From: Sphaeroforma arctica JP610
Taxonomy: Eukaryota > Opisthokonta > Ichthyosporea > Ichthyophonida
Assembly: GCF_001186125.1 (NCBI RefSeq)
Contig: NW_014040412.1
Coordinates: forward strand, 47,304 to 77,718
DNA: 30,415 nt
Direction: 5' to 3'
Positions 23,001 to 30,415 of the stretch are shown piece after piece. The notes beneath the pieces are model-generated. The model saw only the letters and a list, made by a program, of their open reading frames with translations, was not told the origin of the DNA and did no database searches. The number at the start of each line of letters is the position of its first letter. Position 1 is the first letter of the stretch. A program made the position numbers and the translations under genes.

Positions 23001-26000
23001 TATATATATATGTGTGTGTGTGTATGTATATGTGTATCTATGTGTCTATTTATCTATGTATGTATATATATATGTGTGTGTGTGTGTATAATATATATGT
23101 GTGTATCTATGTATCTATTTATCTATGTATGTATATATATATATGTGTGTGTGTGTATAATATATATGTGTGTATATGAATGTATTTATACGTGTAGATA
23201 TATATATATGTGTGTGTGTGTGTTTGTATTTATATGTGAATGTCCTTTTGTAAATCTATATGTATGTATATATATATTATGTGTATATGTATATGTATAC
23301 GTGTATGGATGTTCATGTGTATTTGTGTATATACGTATACATTTAAATACTCATAGACATTTTACCTACAGCTATAGCTAACTATTCCTAATACGAATCA
23401 CTCGTTGCTCTACTCTTAGTCGAGTGGTAAGCCAATGGGACATGTGAACGCACGAGGCCCTCCCATGCGAACGAGACCACCATCGGGTGCACGCCCCCTA
23501 TCTGGCGGTCGAGGTATGTATGCGCGTACTTGTATAAATACATAGATACCTGAATATGTATATATTTATATAGATATTTATATATATATATATATACGTC
23601 TATAGATAGGCATCAAGGCATATGTATTTTAAGTAGCTGTGTGTGTGAGGATATATATGGTTCATAAACCGAACCGCATGACTAACCCGACCTTCGCTGG
23701 AGGGGCCTTCAACGTTAACAAGCCTGGGTGGCCTAGGCAAATATTCTGACTATGAGTGTGTCCGTTTATACAGCTATGTATACCATGACTATAAATATAG
23801 ACGTTATTTATATCTGTCAAGTTCTAGGTTTAATATGACTGGCTAGAGTGGTAAGTGGGGCCACTGGGAATAAGCACCAGTGCTCCTATGAGAATATATC
23901 TCCATGTTCCATTCTAGAAAATAGTCTGGATTTGACCAATCAGAACCGTTTTATTCTAGTACATCTGGTTCTAGTGGGTATGCGCTTCCGTTGCTGTGCA
24001 GCTAGTCAGTTTGGGGACATGGCCGGGGACGAGGTGGTTATATATATCTATATATCTGTATATATATATTTATATTTATATATATATGTATATCAACATA
24101 TTTCACGTACGAACCCCTCTGAATCTATCTCATACCGATTGACTACTTCATTTGTTTTGTGTGAGTACGTCATATGTTTCTTCTATACAATACTACCTAT
24201 TACTATATATCATTCTCCTCAAACGTAGATCTCTGCCCAGTCCCGAAATGGGAAGGCCTATGACTCCACCATGGAATGTATGGATAGGGTCATCCTTGCA
24301 TTTCATATGGCTGCTACCACTACCGTAGAATGTATGGATAGGGTCACCCATGCATTTCATATATGACTACTACCACTCCACCATATAATGTATGAATAGG
24401 GTCACCCATGTACTTCATATGACTTCTACCACTCCACCATATAATGTACGGCAAGGGTCCCCCATGCATCTCATATGACTACTACCACTCCACCATAGAA
24501 TGCATGAAAAGGGTCACCCATGCAATACATAAAACTACTACCACTTCACCATAGAATGCATGAATAGGGTCACCCATGCATTCCATATGACTACTACCAC
24601 TCCACCATAGAATCCATGAATAGTGTCGCCCATGCATTCCGTATGACTACTATCACTCCACCATAGAATGCATGAATAGGGTCACCCATGCATTTCATAT
24701 GACTACTACCCTACCACGTGTGGCCATAGATGAGCACACATACGTGCTAGCATGCATCACTGCCACACCTCTTACACACACGCGCATAAAGAGTTCCCCA
24801 AACGCGCCCGTCCACACCCTCATTTAGGACCTATTTTGTCCTCATTTGTTTTGTCTCCGTTTTTGGTGTGCTTTAGGTATGCACTACGGACCTCACCCCA
24901 ATAGAAATGGCCCAGTCCTGCGCGTTAATTCCAGAGGACAGCCTGTGCCTGGTACCGGTCCGCTTTCGAGAGAAGGTGCGTATGAGTCTCCTGTGTGAGT
25001 ATGTACGTATTCGGATTGCACCCGAATTGTTGTCCTTTTTCGGGGGCTTTTGGGCCGACCCCAGGTCCTCTTTTTGTTGTTGACGTAGTGGCGGGAAACG
25101 CTGAAGCTCGCTTGACCCATATATGGTCCATTGATATTAAGTTCAACCCCATCCATTGTTCTATTTATAGAACTCTATAAGTAGAGCTACTCCTACTTTG
25201 TAATATTAATAGATGTTCAACCGGTGCATGGCGATCCTGCAAGAACCCCAGGCCCCCCATAGACCCACACATCTCCAATTACATGTGTCATTCTATAATT
25301 AGAAGAACCAACTCTTGTCCTGTTCTATAACTGAACTCGCTATTGTCAGTTTTAGGAATAATGGAACTACCCCTTGTCCCGTTCTATAAATATGACTAAC
25401 TCTTGTCCCTTACCCCTGACCCGTTCTATAAATAGAACTAGCTCGTCCCGTTTTATAAATAGGACTAACTCTTGTCCCGTTCTATAAATAGGTTCAACCC
25501 AGCCCGCAGCGTACGGTGGGCCCGGCGGACCGCCAGGACCACCACACATGCAACGACCACACAGCAGAGGAAACTCAAACACACCGCAGAGAAACCACAT
25601 AGGCGTTTCACCACAGGGACACCACCTGCCACCCGCAGCCAATGTACGCAGATGCATGTGTGTGTATCTATGTAGGTATCTATGTATGTGTATAGGTATG
25701 TATATATATATATGTGTGTGTGTGTATCTATGTATATGTGTATATATATATATATGTATGTATGTATGTGTGTGTGTATATCTATATATTTATGTATATA
25801 TGTATATATTTATATATTTATACATGTATATATATATATATATATACATATATGTGTATGTATGTATATGTGAGATGTGCTTGTGGGGGTGCGGGGGGGT
25901 GCGCATTTCTTCATTTTCACTTGTTTGCTCACAATGTACCCATTAAAGCACCCATACAATCGGCCTGAGCTACCTACCAGATGCGCTTGTCTATATTTAC

Positions 26001-29000
26001 TTGCAATAAAAACTCCAAATTGTATCTAAAAACAAATGAAATCTGGTCCTACACTTTCCTGATTTCTGGTCCTAATTGTCTGAGTGCTTTTCAAAACCCC
26101 AATCAGAGCCGAGCCCAGACACTATACTCCTCAACTGACCCACAATCATACGGTGTGGATGCCAAATCCCAATTAGAGGCCGATATGGATCAGTACAGGT
26201 ACACTCATATGCTTACATCTGGGTGTGTTTGTTGTAAGTTTAAATACATTAGTATGTTTTAGGGTTTTATGAACCTAAAACCCTAACCCCCTAAAGCTGG
26301 TGATATAGACACTCATCTGCTTACATCTGGGTGTGTTTGTCGGGAGTGTAAGTACAATTGTATTTCTGGGTGACATATTCTATGCACGTGGCATGTTGAT
26401 TTCTTAGCACGTTGGTTCTAACACGATGATATGGTCGTAGTTATTATGACTAAACCTACGACTATGCCTATGACTATAACTACAACTACATACACACACA
26501 CCAATGCACTCACGAACACAAACGCAGAACAGAATGTAATGGGCCTAGTATCATAGCTATGCCTATGACTACAACTACATGCACACACACCAATACACTC
26601 CCAAACACAAACGCAGAACAGAATGCAATGGGCCTAGTACTATGACTATGCCTATGACTGTTTGCACCCACACTCCGTAGTAGAAGTTTTGCGTGTGTGC
26701 GGACACCAGTTTGATCCGATTCCATTAAATCGTTTTGTAGTTGTCGTTTTACTTCTCAGACGTACCCAACAAAATCATCCTAGCGCATCTATTAACTTAT
26801 CAATCGGTGCTTCAACTCTATACTTTTATCCAATCATATCATCTTTTAATCATCGTCTACCAATTACATCCAACTATACATTTGTGCTCCTCCTTATACC
26901 CTCAATTACACCATCATCCGTCTCTCTAACATCCTTATAACTTCACGTACACCATCTTCGTCTATCTCCTGGCCTTTCGGTTACATCCGATTTAACCATC
27001 CGTATCCTTCCTCACACTCTCACCCACACCATCCTCCTTCTCTCTCTCGTCCTATCACTTATGAACAGTTCACCCACATCATCATCCTTCTCTCTCTCGT
27101 CCTATCACTTATTAACAGTTCACTTACACCATCCTCCTTCTCTCTCTCGTCCTGTCACGTAGACGTATCACTTATGAGAAGGCCAAAGGATCAGAACGCG
27201 TGGCAGCTGAGGACCTCGACGCATTCTCCACAGCCAATGAGGGCGGCAGACAAACACAAGTCACGCTACGCAAAACACCCGACGAGTCCCTTGGGTTCAT
27301 GATTACAGAGGTGTGTGTAAGATTGTAACAATTATATGTGTGTGCAAGGAGATGTGTGTGTGTGGGAGGGAAGGCATATATGTATGTGTAAGGAGACGTG
27401 TGTGTGTGTGTGTGTGGGAGGGAAGGTATATATGTGTGTGTTTAAGGTGATGTGTGCTCTGCTCATGTACTGGTCTGTACTTGTCTGCTCACCCCTTGTT
27501 AATGCTAATATACCTCTCTGATTCATCCATTAATATATCTCTCTGATTCATTCATGAATGTATGATTCATCCATTAATATACCTCTCTGATTCATTCATT
27601 AATGTATGATTCATCCATTAATATACCTCTCTGATTCATCCATTGTTTGTGCACGCTATCCCAGACGAGTCGGTCGTCCTTGCTGCCGTGTGTCTTCGTG
27701 TCACACATCTATCCGGGAGGCGCCGCTTCTCGAAGTCACTTACTCCACGTGGGCGATACTATACTCGCAGTCAATGGGGTGGTAGGTAGAATCAATACGT
27801 TTATTGGGCTTCTTTACGTTTTCTGGTGTCATTTTTAAAAATTTTAGGATGTATATTATTTTGTTTTTATAACGTACATTATATCGATTATTTAATTTAC
27901 TCTATATTGATTATGTACTGTATATTGTATTAATTATATAATATACATCATATTAGTTATATACTGTACATCATATTAGTTATATACTGTACATCATATT
28001 AGTTATATACTGTACACTATTTTATAATTCAATTATAAAATGTACAATACTCTAATTATAGAACATTGTTTTATTAGTACAATATACATAGCTACTTCTA
28101 TAATGTACACTATTTTTTTCTCTATAGTTCACACTATCATATGATCTGTATACTGTACATTATATTGCCTACCTACCGTGCCTTGATGTTGACACATTGG
28201 TCATATGATACTGTTTGTATTCATTATATAATCCCCCCATTCGCTATTATATTGTCTATATACTGTTTGTATTTATTATATACTCCCCCCATTCGCTCTA
28301 TTCAGTCACTGGTGGGTCTGCCCTTTAAAGAATCGCTGAAGCTCTTCAAGGACCTCAGGTGTGTTGTGCTTTTTATAGAAAAAAACTAGCGTGTACAGCC
28401 ATACACACTGTGGTAAATGATATTGGGTACAAAATAAGAATCGGCGATAATATGCATTCTTGTGTATATTTGCAAATCTAGTGTGTCTTTTGGCTCTGTT
28501 TTGTGTGTATATGTTATATGGAATATTGCATATTATAATGTGTTTTGTGTATATTTGCAATCTAGAGTAGTGCCTCTTTTGGTCTGTTTTGTGTGCAGTT
28601 GTTATATGGAGTTGCATTTTTGGTCCTATTTTGTGATTTTTTTGTTTTTGTTTTTTTTATGTCGGGAATACTCTTGTCCGTTTTGTGCATATTTTAATTC
28701 TGGAATGGTGCATCTTTTGGGCCTATTTTGTGTGTATTTGTTGTCTGGAATATTGCTTATTTTGGGTCTGTTTTGTGCATAATTGTTTTCTGGAATGTAC
28801 ATAGTTTGGGTCTGTTTTGTGTATATTTCAGGAATTATCCGTTTCAACCCCGCGCCGCTGCCGTTGTGGACACCTCCAATTTAGTTTGCGGCATTCCCAT
28901 TCGTGGTGTACCAAATTCTAAATGCGCGATTGGTTCTCCGCATTTATGACATTTGTCCGTAATATGCGACATACCGCGGTCTATTAATAGCACAACTGCA

Positions 29001-29619
29001 ATGGACATTTCCCTTTCGTGGTATACCAAATTCTGAATGCGCGACTGGTTCTCCGCATTTACGACATTTGTCCGTGATATGCGACATACCGCGGTCTATT
29101 AATAGCACAACTGCAATGGACATTTCCCTTTCGTGGTATACCAAATTCTGAATGCGCGACTGGTTCTCCGCATTTACGACATTTGTCCGTAATATGCGAC
29201 ATATCGCGAGTCTATTAATAGCACAACTGCAATGTGCACTCTGGCCCTCTATATTCACAACAGTGTTGGAACTGAAATCAACTTGACTGTGGTACCGGTC
29301 GACCCGGCTGTGACTGTGACCATCGACAGACGAATGTCTCCCGCGGGAAAACTGGTATGTTTATGCATGTCCACTTATGTGTGTAAATAGGGGGTGAATG
29401 CGTACATGTGTATGTGTATATACGTACATGTGCATATGTACAAGGCGAGTATGTGTAGAGTAGTAAACGTATATATACCCGTGTCATGTCAAGAAGTATG
29501 ATCACTCTACCGTATGTACCAACGACCTCATTGCCCGAGAGCATTTCTAATGTGCTTCTATGGATTTAAGTGCAACCATTACTTTACCCTGCTACAGGGA
29601 TTGGGTGTTCTGCATGCTG

Positions 29620-29652
<33 letters not shown>

Positions 29653-30415
29653 CGTATATACTTACATACTCTGTGTCATACTCTGTGCTAATGAACCAGC
29701 CATTACTTTACCCTGCTACAGGGATTGGATGTACTTCATGCGGAGATTGTGGCCGTGGATAGAGGCGGTGCTGCGGAGATAGCTGGGGTCAAGGTAGGTA
29801 TTGTGTATCGACGGGATAGGGTTTGACCTCAAACGTAATGCGAGCTGTTCATGTTATCTGTTTGTGATTGCAGAGTCTTGGTATTCGGCATTTTGAAGCA
29901 CTCACTTTGTGTGCCATATATTATATATATATTATGCTATGAATCGCACACAGTGTGTGCGTAGTTCAAACTGTCTGTGTGTGACTACAGAGGATTTTTG
30001 TGTTAATAAGTGTCGTAGCTGGTTGACGGATTCTACCAGGTGGTGCGACTCCTATGGTTATGAACATAAATGGTTTTATAGATACGGGTGTAGGTATGGT
30101 CAAAACAATGCACACCATAAATGTTTGCGAACGAGTGTCGGTGAATAGGAGCTCGTACATTTTACATTATGAGATGTGTCTAATTATGTATGTACATACA
30201 TCACATGTGTGCTCACGCACACGTCCTTAATTCTGCACACCCACTCACACTTTGATGACAAGTTTCTCGGCAAAGGCGCAGCGTATTTTGTATCCAACAG
30301 GCACACCGGTTATAAATGTATATATATGTATGTATGTATATATATATATGTATGCAAGCATGTACGTATGTATATATGTATATATATATATGTATATCTA
30401 TATATGTATATATAT
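17925..30415 (+). CDS. multi-exon scaffold protein with coiled coil and tandem PDZ domains (3' partial)
   Basis: Exons: 17925..17999, 19461..19539, 19831..19962, 20554..20882, 22185..22343, 22584..22784, 23420..23513, 24877..24975, 25492..25643, 26107..26198, 27163..27310, 27665..27781, 28306..28358, 29264..29354, 29722..29797 and 30040..about 30089. All introns are GT-AG and every phase agrees, giving 649 residues before the gene leaves the window. The ATG is the first after an in-frame TAG (17892). Residues 1-205 are charged and disordered, with a Lys/Arg cluster (KKKRKKKSK, about 79-87). Residues 206-296 are a coiled coil rich in Glu, Lys, Arg and Ala. An Asp/Ser/Thr stretch follows (about 297-325), then an Arg/Gly/Pro/His-rich linker (326-440, with GGPGGPPGPP). 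PDZ1 is about 502-588 (SLGF loop 513-516; VGDTILAVNGV). PDZ2 starts at about 593 (GKLGLDV loop; ends in the window at MNINGFIDTG). Phe566 sits where class I PDZ domains have His, suggesting class II, hydrophobic C-terminal ligands. A cytoplasmic or cortical scaffold role is inferred. The last exon's end is uncertain. Confidence 0.85.
18175..18256. repeat. short direct repeats in PDZ-gene intron 1
   Basis: AAGCACAGTTATTTG followed by A/C-AGCA or AAGG text recurs at least twice here, and a related copy (GGCACAGTTATTTGAAGCA) lies just before at about 18155. Old tandem duplication. Confidence 0.6.
18658..18899. repeat. TG and TA microsatellites in intron 1
   Basis: Alternating TG then TA runs, with the motif ATATGTTCATACATATA repeated, directly abut an assembly gap. 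Confidence 0.95.
18900..18919. other. run of 20 N (assembly gap)
   Basis: The gap lies inside a TA microsatellite within intron 1 of the PDZ gene, so real intron length is unknown. The flanking exons join in frame across it. Confidence 0.99.
19042..19204. repeat. two-copy duplication, 92-base period, intron 1
   Basis: GCATACGT followed by AGGCAGTCG, CATACTAT and ATGAGTGTGAT occurs at 19042 and again at 19134, with substitutions. Confidence 0.75.
20131..20346. repeat. 17-base tandem repeat, about 12-13 copies, intron 3
   Basis: The unit TACTATATGCACTGTGC (with A/G variants) is repeated head to tail. Because 17 is not divisible by three and no unit contains a stop, all three plus-strand frames stay open, which produces spurious open frames. 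Confidence 0.95.
20900..21390. repeat. 34-35-base minisatellite following the exon 4 donor
   Basis: About ten units of TTGGATAGGTTAGTATGTGT plus AAACAGAATTGC-type text start within about 20 bases of the donor at 20883 and become more degenerate to the right. Confidence 0.9.
21860..22184 (+). repeat. minisatellite running into the exon 5 acceptor
   Basis: Units contain CATCACACACCTTGTCTATR, then TACMTCACAATACAACAAC-type text. The final CACACCTTGTCTATATACTT runs directly into CAG and the exon start GAACAACTC, so the 3' splice site is part of the last copy. Confidence 0.85.
22435..22485 (+). pseudogene. decayed copy of exon 6 start within intron 5
   Basis: The intron text after an acceptor-like ATTGTAG (AG at 22433-22434) reads, in one frame, PERETSDKYLERMRTRSN. 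Exon 6, about 150 bases downstream, begins AKRDAHVKYLERMLTEL. The core YLERM is shared and the DNA is clearly similar (TATCTGGAACGAATGCGGACT against TACCTGGAACGGATGCTGACT). Inclusion after exon 5 (phase 0) would reach TAG after five codons, so this is a relic, not a usable alternative exon. Confidence 0.7.
22810..23340. repeat. long TG/TA compound microsatellite, intron 6
   Basis: Alternating purine-pyrimidine TGTG and TATA blocks are arranged in larger repeats (TATCTATGTATGTATATATA followed by TGTGTGTGTGT) at about 23040-23160. Confidence 0.95.
23520..24240. other. intron 7, left part
   Basis: TA-rich microsatellite pieces (23540-23600 and 24040-24090) and otherwise unremarkable sequence. 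The open frame at 23848-24228 has no fitting splice phase and ends in TA-repeat translation, so it is not called. Confidence 0.6.
24262..24712. repeat. 56-base tandem array, about eight copies, intron 7
   Basis: Units carry CATAGAATGCATGAATAGGG, then TCACCCATGCATTTCATATG and ACTACTACCACTCCAC. Unit starts at 24494, 24550, 24606 and 24662 show an exact 56-base period. Confidence 0.95.
25288..25491 (+). repeat. about 29-base minisatellite ending in the exon 9 acceptor
   Basis: Units read GTTCTATAAATAGAACTAAC followed by TCTTGTCCC. The last unit stops at CTATAAATAG, which is the acceptor used by exon 9 (AG at 25490-25491). Several upstream units also contain ATAAATAG. Confidence 0.85.
25655..25875. 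repeat. TG/TA microsatellite, intron 9
   Basis: TATGTATG, TGTGTG and TATATA runs start about a dozen bases after the exon 9 donor. Confidence 0.95.
26890..27180 (+). repeat. 50-base repeat overlapping the exon 11 acceptor
   Basis: CCTTCTCTCTCTCGTCC starts at 27036, 27086 and 27136, an exact 50-base period, with looser copies to the left. Copies 1 and 2 continue TATCACTTATgAACAG or TATCACTTATtAACAG; exon 11 begins ACG TATCACTTATGAGAAG. The repeat unit therefore includes both the pyrimidine tract and the first bases of the exon. Confidence 0.85.
27505..27645. repeat. CTCTGATTCATCCATTAATA repeats, intron 11
   Basis: TACCTCTCTGATTCATYCATTAATRTA-type units of about 28-60 bases recur up to the exon 12 acceptor region (AG at 27663-27664). 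Confidence 0.8.
27900..28090. repeat. AT-rich tandem repeat, intron 12
   Basis: TACTGTACATCATATTAGTTATA units of about 28 bases are clearest at 27940-28015 and decay on both sides. Confidence 0.8.
28440..28833 (+). repeat. degenerate minisatellite of about 55-60 bases, intron 13
   Basis: About seven units of GTCTGTTTTGTGTATATTTG with TCTGGAATRTTGC-type text. The last ends TATATTTCAG, a candidate acceptor that my exon model does not use. Confidence 0.8.
28895..29240. repeat. 115-base tandem repeat, three copies, intron 13
   Basis: TGGTTCTCCGCATTTA occurs at 28931, 29046 and 29161, an exact 115-base period with few substitutions. Units carry CCGCGGTCTATTAATAGCAC and CATTTCCCTTTCGTGGTATA. On the minus strand a 104-codon frame stays open across the array because 115 is not divisible by three. 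This is judged not to be a gene. Confidence 0.95.
29577..29620 (+). pseudogene. partial copy of the exon 15 acceptor and start in intron 14
   Basis: The first 28 bases (CATTACTTTACCCTGCTACA then GGGATTGG) are identical to 29701-29728, including the real acceptor. The coding start reads GLGVLHAD here and GLDVLHAE in exon 15. The copy then breaks into a CA/TA microsatellite, so it is a truncated duplicate 124 bases upstream. Confidence 0.85.
30290..30415. repeat. TA/TG microsatellite at the right edge
   Basis: TATGTATG and TATATA runs, inside or after the last visible exon of the PDZ gene. Confidence 0.9.

Noticed and set aside
23848-24228. 126-codon frame in intron 7
   Set aside because: No acceptor and donor pair in the required phase (1 to 1), and its second half is translated TA repeat.
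24240-24262. Possible exon start after ACGTAG at 24228
   Set aside because: In the required phase it meets TGA after about eleven codons and then enters the 56-base array.
28944-29258. 104-codon minus-strand frame with KCRKCGEP-like text
   Set aside because: It is produced by the 115-base tandem array read through successive frames; no start context or splice support.
1-30415. Retroelements, LTR elements, DNA transposons or other mobile elements
   Set aside because: No reverse transcriptase, integrase or transposase motifs, long terminal repeats or convincing terminal inverted repeats were seen; the repeats are tandem or short dispersed patches.

Overview
The window looks like nuclear DNA of an intron-rich unicellular eukaryote, most likely a close relative of animals (for example an ichthyosporean-type holozoan). 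The reasons are spliceosomal GT-AG introns of about 60 to 1500 bases, an MLX-like bHLH-zipper protein with the C-terminal dimerisation domain of the MLX/Mondo family, a tandem-PDZ scaffold protein, and very abundant TA and TG microsatellites and minisatellites. The organism call is inference; the gene structures are read from the sequence. No tRNA, rRNA, CRISPR array or recognisable transposon was found.

Layout: (1) 1-217 is a TA-rich microsatellite. (2) 310-1444, minus strand, is a two-exon gene for an acidic Ser/Thr/Asp-rich protein of unknown function; it may continue leftward by splicing. (3) 1445-4900 is non-coding, with a GAGTC/GACTC-rich patch, a CT/GA hairpin and a 158-base duplication. 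(4) About 5000-8830, plus strand, is a multi-exon gene for a probable transcription factor with one C2H2 zinc finger and an acidic C-terminal part; its last one or two exons are uncertain. (5) About 9000-13214 is non-coding, with several GAGTC/GACTC patches. (6) 13215-14645, plus strand, is an intronless MLX-like gene. (7) 14646-17924 is non-coding. (8) 17925 to the right edge, plus strand, is a gene of at least 16 exons for a scaffold protein: a disordered charged N-terminus, a coiled coil, an Arg/Gly/Pro-rich stretch, then two adjacent PDZ domains. All exon phases agree across 15 introns. The gene runs off the window.

Two plus-strand genes are transcription factors and one is a PDZ scaffold; nothing in the sequence links them functionally. 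The most unusual signal is structural. In several introns, tandem repeats run directly into the next exon's 3' splice site, and decayed copies of the start of the next exon (or a portion near it) lie in the intron just upstream of exons 6 and 15 of the PDZ gene. A second signal is a dispersed family of self-complementary GAGTC/GACTC-rich patches between genes.
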